A DNA stretch of 64,000 nt from JAXLRU01 sp046330935 (GTDB lineage: Bacteria > Actinomycetota > Actinomycetes > Actinomycetales > Kineosporiaceae), in the NCBI GenBank assembly GCA_046330935.1, contig JAXLRU010000005.1:372001-436000 (forward strand), written 5' to 3'. Positions 18,716 through 26,780 of the stretch are shown here, piece by piece. Position numbers and translations under genes: made by a program. The notes beneath the pieces are model-generated. The model was not told the DNA's origin and searched no databases. It saw only the letters and a program-made list of their open reading frames with translations. Each line of letters opens with the position of its first letter. Position 1 is the stretch's first letter.

Positions 18716-18796
18716 GACGGGCCCCACACGCTCGACCGGCCGGCCCGCGCGGCGGCAGGAGAGCTCGACCGACTCAGCGAGCGAGAGGCACGCGAC

Positions 18797-20146
18797 GTGG
18801 CAGCACCGCAGAACTACCTGGCAGTCATCAAGGTCGTCGGTATCGGCGGTGGCGGGGTCAACGCGGTCAACCGCATGATCGAGGTCGGCCTCAAGGGCGT
18901 CGAGTTCATCGCCATCAACACCGACGCCCAGGCGCTGCTCATGAGCGACGCCGACGTCAAGCTCGACGTGGGCCGCGAGCTCACCCGGGGCCTGGGCGCG
19001 GGCGCCGACCCGGAGGTCGGGCGCAAGGCCGCCGAGGACCACGCCGAGGAGATCGAGGAGGTCCTGCGCGGGGCCGACATGGTCTTCGTCACCGCGGGTG
19101 AGGGTGGTGGCACCGGCACGGGCGGAGCGCCCGTCGTCGCGCGCATCGCCCGCTCGCTGGGGGCGCTCACCATCGGTGTCGTCACGCGTCCGTTCACCTT
19201 CGAGGGGCGTCGCCGCTCCACCCAGGCCGACTCCGGCATCGGGTCCCTGCGGGAGGAGGTCGACACCCTGATCACCATCCCCAACGACCGCCTGCTGTCG
19301 ATCAGCGACCGCAATGTCAGCGTCCTCGACGCCTTCCGCTCGGCCGACCAGGTGCTGCTGTCCGGCGTCCAGGGCATCACCGACCTCATCACTACCCCAG
19401 GTCTGATCAACCTCGACTTCGCCGACGTCAAGTCCGTCATGCAGGGCGCGGGCAGCGCCCTCATGGGGATCGGGTCGGCGCGCGGGGAGGACCGCGCCGT
19501 CCAGGCCGCCGAGACCGCCATCTCCAGCCCCCTGCTCGAGGCGAGCGTCGACGGCGCCCACGGCGTCCTGCTGTCCATCCAGGGCGGTTCCGACCTCGGC
19601 CTGTTCGAGATCAACGAGGCGGCCCGCCTCGTTCAGGAGGCCGCGCACCCCGAGGCGAACATCATCTTCGGGGCCGTCATCGACGACGCCCTCGGCGACG
19701 AGGTCCGCGTGACGGTCATCGCCGCCGGGTTCGACGGCGGCGCGCCGGCCCGCCGCAAGGACGACCGCGCGCTCGGGCAGGTGTCCGGCCGCTCGGCGGC
19801 CCCCGCCGCGACCGCCCCCGCTGCGGGGATCCACCGCGCCGGGGTCGTCCTGCCTCCCGCCCCGCCCGTGCCGGCCCCGGCTCCGGCGCCCGCCGCAGCG
19901 CCCGCCCCCGTCCCGGTCGCCCAGGCGGCGGAGGTGCCCTCGGCGCCGTCCCGCCCCGTCGGCACCGTGGGCACGGCGGCCCCCGCTCCCGCGACGGCCT
20001 GGAGCGAGCCCGCCGCCCAGGGGCGTCCCGAGGCGGTGTCCGTCCCGCGCGTCGTGGAACTCGGCGAGGGCGCCCACGCCGTCCGCTCGTCGCGTCCGGT
20101 GGCGCTGGAGGACGACGACCTGGACGTGCCCGACTTCCTCAAGTGA
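18797..20146 (+). CDS. ftsZ: Cell division GTPase FtsZ
   Basis: Tubulin-like GTPase forming the Z-ring. The GTP-binding signature GEGGGTGTGGAP is at ~residues 98-109. The N-terminal VVGIGGGGVNAVNRMIE and catalytic T7-loop region TPGLINLDFADVKSVM are intact. After the GTPase core comes a Pro/Ala-rich linker of ~100 residues and the C-terminal peptide DDDLDVPDFLK, the docking site for SepF and other partners. 449 residues. The GTG at 18797 aligns with the family start. The stop overlaps the next GTG. Confidence 0.97.
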   Translation: MAAPQNYLAVIKVVGIGGGGVNAVNRMIEVGLKGVEFIAINTDAQALLMSDADVKLDVGRELTRGLGAGADPEVGRKAAEDHAEEIEEVLRGADMVFVTAGEGGGTGTGGAPVVARIARSLGALTIGVVTRPFTFEGRRRSTQADSGIGSLREEVDTLITIPNDRLLSISDRNVSVLDAFRSADQVLLSGVQGITDLITTPGLINLDFADVKSVMQGAGSALMGIGSARGEDRAVQAAETAISSPLLEASVDGAHGVLLSIQGGSDLGLFEINEAARLVQEAAHPEANIIFGAVIDDALGDEVRVTVIAAGFDGGAPARRKDDRALGQVSGRSAAPAATAPAAGIHRAGVVLPPAPPVPAPAPAPAAAPAPVPVAQAAEVPSAPSRPVGTVGTAAPAPATAWSEPAAQGRPEAVSVPRVVELGEGAHAVRSSRPVALEDDDLDVPDFLK

Positions 20147-20850
20147 CCCTCACCCCTTCCCGGGCCGCAGAGCTCGAGGCGGCGCTGGCCGCGGTCCGCA
20201 CCCGGATCGCGGCCGGCGCGCGTGAGGCGGGACGTTCCGCCGACGAGGTCACCCTCGTGGTGGTGACCAAGACCTACCCCGCCTCCGACGTCGAACTCCT
20301 CGCCCGCCTCGGTGTCCGTGACGTGGCCGAGAACCGCGACCAGGAGGCCTCGGGCAAGGCCGAGGCGCTCGCGCGCGCGGACCTCGCCTGGCACTTCGTC
20401 GGGCAGCTCCAGACGAACAAGGCGCGGTCGGTGGCCCGCTACGCCGCCTGCGTGCACTCCGTCGACCGTCCGTCCCTGGTCGCCGCCCTGTCCCGTGCCC
20501 GCGCCGAGCTCGGCGGCCCGCCCCTGCGCTGCCTGCTCCAGGTGAGCCTCGACGGTGATCCGCGCCGGGGCGGCGTCGAGCCGAAGGACCTGCCGGCGCT
20601 GGCGGAGGAGGTGGCCGCCGCGCCCGCCCTGGCCCTGGGGGGCGTCATGGCCGTGGCCCCGCTCGGGCAGGACCCGCGGCGGGCGTTCGAGGTGCTACCC
20701 GCCCTCTCCGCGACCGTACGATCCGTGGACCCGGCGGCGGGCTGGATCTCCGCCGGCATGAGTTCCGACCTCGAGGCGGCCCTGGCCTGGGGCGCGACAC
20801 ACCTGCGTGTCGGCTCCGCGATCCTCGGTCGGCGCCCGACCGTGCAGTAA
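20143..20850 (+). CDS. YggS/PLPBP family PLP-homeostasis protein
   Basis: Alanine-racemase-fold single-domain protein that binds pyridoxal 5'-phosphate and helps PLP homeostasis. VVTKTYPASDVELLARLG contains the PLP lysine (TK), and WHFVGQLQTNKAR is the family hallmark. GWISAGMSSDLEAALAWG near the end carries the phosphate-binding SxGMSxD loop. 235 residues. GTG 20143 is in a GTGA overlap with ftsZ; the ftsZ-yggS-sepF-yggT-divIVA order is standard in Gram-positive dcw clusters. Confidence 0.92.
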   Translation: MTLTPSRAAELEAALAAVRTRIAAGAREAGRSADEVTLVVVTKTYPASDVELLARLGVRDVAENRDQEASGKAEALARADLAWHFVGQLQTNKARSVARYAACVHSVDRPSLVAALSRARAELGGPPLRCLLQVSLDGDPRRGGVEPKDLPALAEEVAAAPALALGGVMAVAPLGQDPRRAFEVLPALSATVRSVDPAAGWISAGMSSDLEAALAWGATHLRVGSAILGRRPTVQ

Positions 20851-20957
20851 CGTCGCGAACGGATGCATGTCCGACCCGTCATCGACGCCCGATGCGAGTC
20901 GCCGTCGTCGCCTCCGGGGCGGCGCGGTGCTTCGCCGCTTCCCCCCAAGGAGTCCCC

Positions 20958-21494
20958 ATGGCCGGCGCCCTGCGCAAGACGATGGTGTACCTCGGGCTGG
21001 CCGAGGACGACGAGCGTTACGAGGCCTACGACGACTACGACGACGCCGACGCCGTGCTCGAGGACGAGCCCGACGACGAGCGTCCCGAGGACCGTCGCGC
21101 CGACGAACGCCGGGCCGAGGAGCGCCGCGCGGCGGTGACGCCCATCCACCGCAACCAGGTCGCCCGGGTCGTGCGCACCGGGGAGCAGCCGTCGCGCGAG
21201 CCGTCGCGGGAGATCCACCGGATCACCACGATCCACCCGCGCACGTACAACGAGGCCAAGACGATCGGTGAGGCGTTCCGTGCCGGGATGCCCGTCATCA
21301 TGAACCTGGGCGAGATGGACGAGTCCGACGCCAAGCGCCTCGTCGACTTCGCCGCGGGGCTCGTGTTCGGGCTGCACGGAGCCATCGAGCGGGTGACGAA
21401 CAAGGTCTTCCTGCTCTCGCCCGCCGACGTCGAGGTCGCACCCGCCGAGAAGGTGCGCACCACCACCGAGCGCGGGTTCTTCAACCAGAGCTGA
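20958..21494 (+). CDS. sepF: Z-ring associated membrane anchor SepF
   Basis: Actinobacterial FtsZ membrane anchor and bundler. It starts MAGALRKTMVYLGLAED (amphipathic membrane-targeting helix), followed by an acidic linker rich in Asp/Glu/Tyr and Arg, then the SepF core with IHPRTYNEAKTIGEAFR, PVIMNLGEMDESDAKRLVDFAAG and KVFLLSPADVEV. ATG 20958 is chosen over the upstream in-frame ATG at 20892 because AAGGAG sits just ahead and the amphipathic helix begins there. 178 residues. Confidence 0.93.
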   Translation: MAGALRKTMVYLGLAEDDERYEAYDDYDDADAVLEDEPDDERPEDRRADERRAEERRAAVTPIHRNQVARVVRTGEQPSREPSREIHRITTIHPRTYNEAKTIGEAFRAGMPVIMNLGEMDESDAKRLVDFAAGLVFGLHGAIERVTNKVFLLSPADVEVAPAEKVRTTTERGFFNQS

Positions 21495-21633
21495 CGAACG
21501 GGTGACGCGCGGGCCGGCGCGGAACACCGCACCCCCGCCCCCCGTTCGGCAGGGTGCGCCCGCACCGCTGACGGCCTTCCCGTAGGCTCCGCCTGCTGCG
21601 CACCCAGGTCCGGCTCTTCCTCAGGGGTTGTAC

Positions 21634-21918
21634 GTGTCGATCGTGTTCGCGGTGATCAAGACGGCTCTGTTGCTGTACCTGATCGCCCTGTTCGCCCGCA
21701 TGGCGCTGGACTGGATCCGGGTGTTCGCGCGCGAGTGGCGCCCCCGCGGCCCCGTGCTCGTGGGCGCTGTCGGCGTCTACTCCCTCACCGACCCCCCGCT
21801 GCGCATGCTGCGCCGGATCATCCCGCCGTTGCGTATCGGCCAGGTGGCTCTCGACCTCGCGTTCATGCTCCTGCTGTTCGTCGTCTTCGTCGCGTACTCG
21901 CTGGTCCCGGCGTCCTGA
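21634..21918 (+). CDS. YggT family small membrane protein
   Basis: 94-residue protein with two membrane segments (about residues 5-22 and 68-90) joined by a loop containing DPPLRMLRRIIPPLRIG, the YggT signature. Its function is unresolved; it is repeatedly found between sepF and divIVA. GTG 21634 has AGGGG six bases upstream; the in-frame TTG at 21628 would leave no room for a ribosome site. A TAGGCT hexamer (21583-21588) upstream is a possible -10. Confidence 0.85.
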   Translation: MSIVFAVIKTALLLYLIALFARMALDWIRVFAREWRPRGPVLVGAVGVYSLTDPPLRMLRRIIPPLRIGQVALDLAFMLLLFVVFVAYSLVPAS

Positions 21919-22104
21919 ACGGTGCCGTCCGGCGTGTCGTCCGCAACTCGCCCACGCACAGAGGTCGGCAGAGGGGCTCAGGTACGGGTAGCGTAGCCGC
22001 GGCCCCGCCGGGGCCTCGGTGGCTCGTGCCGCTGATGTCGGTTCCGTCCGGTCGGTCCGGACCGGTACGGACTCGAACGACGGTTCGGTGAGGGAGGGTT
22101 GCGA

Positions 22105-22131
22105 GGAACCGAGGTGAACGGTCCTGTCGTT
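22105..22131 (+). promoter_or_regulatory. ECF-type promoter candidate upstream of divIVA
   Basis: GGAAC (22105-22109), a 16-bp spacer, then GTCGTT (22126-22131) match the GGAAC-N16-GTC/CGTT layout of envelope-stress ECF sigma factors (SigE type). It lies 80 bases ahead of the divIVA start in a 292-base gap with no gene. This is a pattern match only; a housekeeping promoter could also be present. Confidence 0.4.
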
Positions 22132-22210
22132 GGTCGTGACGGGCAGGCCGATCCGATACGGTGAACCGTGGCTCCCTTTCTCCACCGAGACTCTCCCGCG
22201 AGGTGACCAC

Positions 22211-22978
22211 ATGCCTTTGACGCCCGAGGACGTTGTCAACAAGCGCTTCCAGGCGACGAAGTTCCGCGAGGGCTACGACCAGGACGAGGTGGACGACTTC
22301 CTGGACGAGGTCGTCAACGAGCTCCGTCGCCTCAACGAAGAGAACGAGGAGCTGCGCCAGAAGCTGGGCGCCTGCGAGCGCCGCGTCGGCGAGCTCTCTC
22401 GTGCGACGGTCGCCCGCGAGGTCGACCCGGAGCCGGTGAACGTTCCGGTTCCCGCGCCTGCTCCCGCGCCGGTCGCCGCCATGGCGCCCGTGCCCGAGCC
22501 GGTCCGCAGCATGGCCCAGCTGGAGGCGGTCGGGCAGGGTCCCGAGGCCGCGGCCGGCATGCTCGCTCTCGCCCAGAAGCTGCACGACGAGTACGTGCGC
22601 AACGGTGAGCAGCAGCGTGACCGGATCGTGGGCGAGGCCCGCGAGCACGCCACGCGCCTGGTGCGTGAGGCGGAGGACAAGCAGCGTCAGACGCTGGGGT
22701 CCCTGGAGCAGGAGCGCTCGCTCCTCGAGCGCAAGATCGACGAGCTGCGCGCCTTCGAGCGTGAGTACCGCAGCCGCCTGAAGTCCTACCTCGAGGGCCA
22801 GCTGCGTGAGCTGGACCAGAAGGCGGCGGTCGTCCCGTCGCGGACCCCGTCCTCGCCGGCTCCGGTCGCGAGCGGGTCCACGGGCTACAGCGGGCCTCTG
22901 CCGACGCGCGGTGGCTACGCCGCCGAGGGTGGGTCGGACGCTCCGGCACAGTCCTACCCGTTCGGTGGGCAGAACTGA
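22211..22978 (+). CDS. divIVA: DivIVA / Wag31 polar growth protein
   Basis: Coiled-coil scaffold that marks cell poles and recruits peptidoglycan synthesis in actinobacteria. The N-terminal lipid-binding domain reads MPLTPEDVVNKRFQATKFREGYDQDEVDDFLDEVV. A first coiled coil follows (~residues 30-65), then a Pro/Ala/Val linker (PVPAPAPAPVAAMAPVPEP), then a long second coiled coil (~115-205). 255 residues. ATG 22211 follows GAGGTGA and coincides with the conserved N-terminus. The strong terminator 84 bases downstream ends the transcript. Confidence 0.94.
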   Translation: MPLTPEDVVNKRFQATKFREGYDQDEVDDFLDEVVNELRRLNEENEELRQKLGACERRVGELSRATVAREVDPEPVNVPVPAPAPAPVAAMAPVPEPVRSMAQLEAVGQGPEAAAGMLALAQKLHDEYVRNGEQQRDRIVGEAREHATRLVREAEDKQRQTLGSLEQERSLLERKIDELRAFEREYRSRLKSYLEGQLRELDQKAAVVPSRTPSSPAPVASGSTGYSGPLPTRGGYAAEGGSDAPAQSYPFGGQN

Positions 22979-23061
22979 GTCGACGTCCTGACGGCGCTGC
23001 GCCCCGGCGGGCGAGGGGAGCCGGTACGTCGTCCTGGAGTGCGCTGACGTCGCTGTGACGA

Positions 23062-23100
23062 GGCTGCGGCCGCGGGTCTTCCCGCGGCCGCAGCCCGTTT
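23062..23100 (+). terminator. Strong intrinsic-type terminator after divIVA
   Basis: A perfect 15-bp stem (GGCTGCGGCCGCGGG paired with its complement) closes a four-base loop TCTT (23077-23080). It is followed by CGTTT, a short T run typical of actinobacterial terminators. It separates divIVA and the dcw cluster from the next gene. Confidence 0.85.
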
Positions 23101-23117
23101 GCGTGAGGAGGGCCCGC

Positions 23118-23399
23118 GTGCGGGTGAGCATCAAGGTCACGCCGAGAGCGCGGCGTCCGGGCGTGGCGCCCGACGGCCGCGGCGGGCTCCTGGTGGCCGT
23201 CTCCGAGCCTGCGGTCGACGGTCGGGCCACGCAGGCCGCGCTGCAGGCAGTGGCCTCTGCCCTGGGTGTTCGGCCCCGTCAGGTGCGCCTGGTCACCGGC
23301 GCCACGTCCCGCGTCAAGGTGGTGGAGCTCGACGTCGACCCGGCCGAGGTGGCCTCCCTCCTGGGCCCCGCGGCGGGCGCGCCGGACAGCCCGCGGTGA
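23118..23399 (+). CDS. YggU / DUF167 family protein
   Basis: 93-residue member of the DUF167 (YggU) family. The hallmark pattern is present: IKVTPRARRPGVAPDGRG, AVDGRATQAAL and VRLVTGATSRVKVVELD. The function is unknown; a compact alpha/beta fold is known for relatives. The GTG at 23118 has GAGGAG upstream. An in-frame start at 23055 would place the terminator stem inside the gene, so it is rejected. Confidence 0.85.
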   Translation: MRVSIKVTPRARRPGVAPDGRGGLLVAVSEPAVDGRATQAALQAVASALGVRPRQVRLVTGATSRVKVVELDVDPAEVASLLGPAAGAPDSPR

Positions 23400-23439
23400 C
23401 CGACGGGCGACACGCGAGGGAATTACTAGCTGTGTTCGG

Positions 23440-23468
23440 TTGATGACAGCGCGCTGTGCGCCTATCCT
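23440..23468 (+). promoter_or_regulatory. Sigma-70-type promoter upstream of the TraR/DksA-like gene
   Basis: TTGATG (23440-23445), 17-bp spacer, TATCCT (23463-23468), with the ATG at 23512 downstream behind GGAGGG. Spacing is ideal and both hexamers match four or more consensus positions. Confidence 0.6.
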
Positions 23469-23511
23469 CACGGCACCATCACAGCCCGTTCCGGGCCCCA
23501 GGGAGGGTTCC

Positions 23512-24030
23512 ATGGCCGACCGCGCCGCCTCGACCGTCGCCGCCCGCCGCGCGGCGGCCACCCATGGCCGTACCCGCGCCGGGCACCCCCCGGCCGCGGC
23601 GCCGGAGCCCGACGCCGCCGCCCCTGCCACCGCCGGCCGGGTCCCTGCGGTCCGCCCCGGCGAGGAACCCTGGACCGAGGAGGAGATCCTCGGCATCCGC
23701 TCCGAACTCACCAGCGACGTGGATCGCCTCGGCCACGAGCTGGAGGCCATGCAGGCGCGGCTCGACGAGATGATGCGCGACGGGGGCGACGGGGCGGGCG
23801 ACGACCAGGCCGACACCGGGGCCAAGGCCTACGAGCGCGAGCAGGGCCTGACGTTCCTCACGGGCACCCGGGCGACGATCTTCCAGCTGGAGCAGGCGGT
23901 GGCACGGCTCGACGACGGCAGCTTCGCGGATTGCGACAGCTGCGGGGAGGCGATCGGCAAGGCGCGCCTGCAGGCCTTCCCGCGTGCCACCGTGTGCGTG
24001 AGCTGCAAGCAGCGCCAGGAACGCCGCTGA
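23512..24030 (+). CDS. TraR/DksA-family C4 zinc-finger protein
   Basis: 172 residues: an Ala/Pro/Arg-rich N-terminal extension (~50 residues), a helical coiled-coil middle part (TEEEILGIRSELTSDVDRL), and a C-terminal zinc finger with CDSCGEAIG and CVSC (four cysteines). Members of this family bind the RNA polymerase secondary channel (DksA) or are of unknown role. ATG 23512 follows GGGAGGG. It lies between yggU and lspA, as in many actinobacteria. Confidence 0.85.
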   Translation: MADRAASTVAARRAAATHGRTRAGHPPAAAPEPDAAAPATAGRVPAVRPGEEPWTEEEILGIRSELTSDVDRLGHELEAMQARLDEMMRDGGDGAGDDQADTGAKAYEREQGLTFLTGTRATIFQLEQAVARLDDGSFADCDSCGEAIGKARLQAFPRATVCVSCKQRQERR

Positions 24031-24093
24031 CCTGAGGCCGCGGGCCGGGGGCGTGGCGATCGCGGACCTGCTCGCGTGGCAGGCTAGGCCTCG

Positions 24094-24636
24094 ATGAGCA
24101 TCTCCGAGCCCGCCCCCGCCCCCGAGCCGCGCGCGACGGTCGCCGCCGGCCCCCGACCCCGGCTGATGGCCGTCTGCGCAGGCGTCTTCGCCCTCGCCCT
24201 CGCCGTCGATCAGATCACGAAGGCCTGGGCCGAGTCGGCTCTCGCCGGCGGGCGGGTGATCGAGGTGCTCGACCCGGTGATGCAGTTGCGCCTCGTGCGC
24301 AACCCCGGCGCGGCCTTCTCCTTCGCCACGAACGCGACGTGGATCTTCACGATCATCGCCTCGGTCGTCGTGGTGGCGGTCGCGGTGGCCGCGCGTCGCC
24401 TGGGCAGCGCCTGGTGGGCGGTCGCCCTGGGCCTCCTCGCGGGTGGCGCCTGCGGCAACCTCGTGGACCGGCTCGTGCGGCCCCCGGCCGTGGGCCGCGG
24501 GCACGTCATCGACTTCCTGGAGTGGCCGAACTTCCCCGTGTTCAACGTCGCGGACTCGTGCGTCGTGACGGCGGCCATCATGATCGCCGTCGCCGCGCTG
24601 CGCGGGGTCTCCCTGGACGGCCGCCGCCATGACTGA
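24094..24636 (+). CDS. lspA: Lipoprotein signal peptidase (SPase II)
   Basis: Membrane aspartyl protease that cleaves prolipoprotein signal peptides. Four hydrophobic helices are visible. The family motifs DQITKAW, RNPGAAFSF, GNLVDRLVRP and FNVADSCV are intact; the last two carry the catalytic aspartates. 180 residues including a Pro/Ala-rich N-terminal extension. The stop is overlapped by the downstream pseudouridine synthase ATG by eight bases, a standard lspA-rluD arrangement. Confidence 0.94.
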   Translation: MSISEPAPAPEPRATVAAGPRPRLMAVCAGVFALALAVDQITKAWAESALAGGRVIEVLDPVMQLRLVRNPGAAFSFATNATWIFTIIASVVVVAVAVAARRLGSAWWAVALGLLAGGACGNLVDRLVRPPAVGRGHVIDFLEWPNFPVFNVADSCVVTAAIMIAVAALRGVSLDGRRHD

Positions 24637-25555
24637 CACCCGACGCCTGCCCGTGCCCGACGGCCTGGCGGGGGAGCGGGTCGACGCGGGGCTCGCCCGC
24701 CTGCTCGGGATCAGCCGCTCCGCCGCGGCCGACCTCGTCGGCGCCGGCGACGTCGTCATCGACGGACGCGAGGCCGCCAAGTCGGACCGGCTCGCGGCGG
24801 GTGCGTGGCTGGAGGTCACCCTGCCCGCCCCCGCGGCCCCCGTCGCGGTGGTGGCCGAGCACGTGGCGGGCCTGCGGATCGTCCACGACGACGACGATCT
24901 GGTGGTCGTCGACAAGCCGGTGGGCGTCGCCGCGCACCCCAGTCCCGGGTGGACCGGACCCACCGTCGTCGGCGGCCTCGCCGGGGCCGGTTACCGCATC
25001 GCCACCTCCGGCGCCGCGGAGCGGCAGGGCGTGGTGCACCGCCTGGACGTCGGGACGAGCGGCCTGATGGTCGTGGCGAAGAGCGAGTACGCCTACAGCA
25101 GGCTCAAGCAGGCGTTCCGCGACCGGACGGTCGACAAGGTCTACCACGCGCTGGTCCAGGGCCACCCGGATCCGCTCGTCGGCACGATCGACGCCCCGAT
25201 CGGCCGCCACCCCAGCGCCGACTTCAAGTTCGCCGTCGTCGCCGGCGGCAAGCCGAGCATCACGCACTACGAGGTCGTCGAGGCCTTCCGGGCGGCCTCG
25301 CTGTGCGAGGTGCACCTGGAGACCGGACGCACGCACCAGATCCGGGTGCACTTCGCCGCCCTGCGGCACCCGTGCTGCGGTGACCTCACCTACGGGGCCG
25401 ATCCCGTCCTCGCCGAGCACCTGGGGCTGACCCGCCAGTGGCTGCACGCGATGCGCCTCGGGTTCGACCATCCCGGGTCGGGGGAGTGGGTCGAATTCTC
25501 CTCGGAGTACCCCGAGGACCTCGCGGCCGCCCTCGACGTCGTCTCCGAGGGGTGA
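24629..25555 (+). CDS. RluD-type 23S rRNA pseudouridine synthase (RluA family)
   Basis: 308-residue RluA-family enzyme. The N-terminal S4 RNA-binding domain (GERVDAGLARLLGISRSAA) is followed by the synthase domain with the catalytic-Asp motif HRLDVGTSGLMVVAK and LETGRTHQIRVHFA. By family it isomerises uridines in helix 69 of 23S rRNA or related sites; the target cannot be fixed from sequence. ATG 24629 overlaps lspA. Confidence 0.92.
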   Translation: MTDTRRLPVPDGLAGERVDAGLARLLGISRSAAADLVGAGDVVIDGREAAKSDRLAAGAWLEVTLPAPAAPVAVVAEHVAGLRIVHDDDDLVVVDKPVGVAAHPSPGWTGPTVVGGLAGAGYRIATSGAAERQGVVHRLDVGTSGLMVVAKSEYAYSRLKQAFRDRTVDKVYHALVQGHPDPLVGTIDAPIGRHPSADFKFAVVAGGKPSITHYEVVEAFRAASLCEVHLETGRTHQIRVHFAALRHPCCGDLTYGADPVLAEHLGLTRQWLHAMRLGFDHPGSGEWVEFSSEYPEDLAAALDVVSEG

Positions 25556-25565
25556 GCCGCCCCGC

Positions 25566-26684
25566 TCAGCCCCCGGAACGGGTGGCGGCGTAGATCGCCA
25601 CGACCGCGCCGATGACCACCACCGCCGCGATGACGGCGGCCACGATCTTCGGGACGCTGTAGGGGCGGTCGCCGACGACCTGACCGCTGTGCGCGTTGAC
25701 CAGCACCTGGAACGAGCGCCCCGCGTGCAGGTACACGGCGATCCACACCGGCAGCAGCACCAGCTTGAACATGAGGTCGGCGTAGCGGGTGTCGACGTGG
25801 TGCACGCGCTGCTCGTCGCCGCCGATGTCGGCGCGGCAGTCGTCCTCGATCACCGACGCCATGCGCTGCTTGGCGTCGGCGAGTCCCTCGTCGGGCTCGA
25901 TGTCGTAGCGCAGGGTGCGGTACCCCGAGAGGAACTCGGGCTGGAACGGAAGCGACCGCTCCAGGGACCACGGCCCCATCGCGTCGAGCCGCCCGGGGGG
26001 CAGGAACCGGGTCCCGGGGACGAGGACGTCGTCGAAGGTGCGCGCGACGGTGCCCGAGGCCGGCCACCAGCGGGTGCGCTGCACTTGCCTGGTCCGCGTC
26101 TGGGCCTGGCCGTCCACCATCTCGGTGTAGGTCTCGGTCTCCCAGTAGTGCTCACCGCGTTGCCCCACGTAGCGGCTGACCGTGTCGGCGTCGTACGTCC
26201 AGTGGGGCAGGTAGGTGCCGTTGAGCTGCTCCGTCGCCGCGACCTTCTTGAGACTGCCCGGCGCGAACCAGCGCGAGGTGACCCACCGCCGGAACGCCTC
26301 CTTGGCGGCGGTCGCCGTGATCTCGAACGGTACGAGCGCCTCGGGCGCGATCGACCCGCCCGAGGTCGGGTCGACGACCACGGGCGCGCCGCAGAACGGG
26401 CAGGCGAAGGACAGGTCGGCGCTCTGGCTCGTCGCCCCGCACTTCTGGCACCGCAGGGCGTGCTGCGAGTGGTCGACCGCCTTGTCGGGCAGGGCGGCGT
26501 CCTCCCGCGCCCAGTCGTCGAAGGAATGCTCCTCGATGACGTCGTCGACGGCCTCGATCGCCTGGACGTACCCGCAGTACGGGCACGTCATCGACGTCGT
26601 GCCCGGCGCGTACGTCACGCGCGCCCCGCACTGGGGGCACGGGTAGGTGGCGACCTGCGGACCGGGCGCGCCCGGTTGCGACAT
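25566..26684 (-). CDS. TFIIB-type zinc-ribbon membrane protein (YdjG-like)
   Basis: 372 residues. Two zinc ribbons are seen at the N-terminus: CPQCG/CPYCG (~16-37) and CQKCG/CPFCG (~78-98). A central beta-rich region (PHWTYDADTVSRYVGQRG...) follows. The C-terminus has a hydrophobic stretch (~310-325) and a clear membrane segment (KIVAAVIAAVVVIGAVVAIY). Proteins of this layout pair with SPFH/GYF proteins; in Bacillus subtilis the YdjG/YdjI relatives belong to a PspA-linked envelope-stress system. No pspA is nearby here. It lies downstream of the SPFH gene and is likely cotranscribed. Convergent with rluD, 10 bases apart. Confidence 0.8.
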   Translation of the reverse strand: MSQPGAPGPQVATYPCPQCGARVTYAPGTTSMTCPYCGYVQAIEAVDDVIEEHSFDDWAREDAALPDKAVDHSQHALRCQKCGATSQSADLSFACPFCGAPVVVDPTSGGSIAPEALVPFEITATAAKEAFRRWVTSRWFAPGSLKKVAATEQLNGTYLPHWTYDADTVSRYVGQRGEHYWETETYTEMVDGQAQTRTRQVQRTRWWPASGTVARTFDDVLVPGTRFLPPGRLDAMGPWSLERSLPFQPEFLSGYRTLRYDIEPDEGLADAKQRMASVIEDDCRADIGGDEQRVHHVDTRYADLMFKLVLLPVWIAVYLHAGRSFQVLVNAHSGQVVGDRPYSVPKIVAAVIAAVVVIGAVVAIYAATRSGG

Positions 26685-26780
26685 GGATTCCTCGGTCTCG
26701 ACGAAGGGCTCGGGTTCGACGACGGCTCGGGCGAACGGCCGGGCGGGCCGCCTGGCGCAGGGCCCGGCCGCCCTCCGGGC

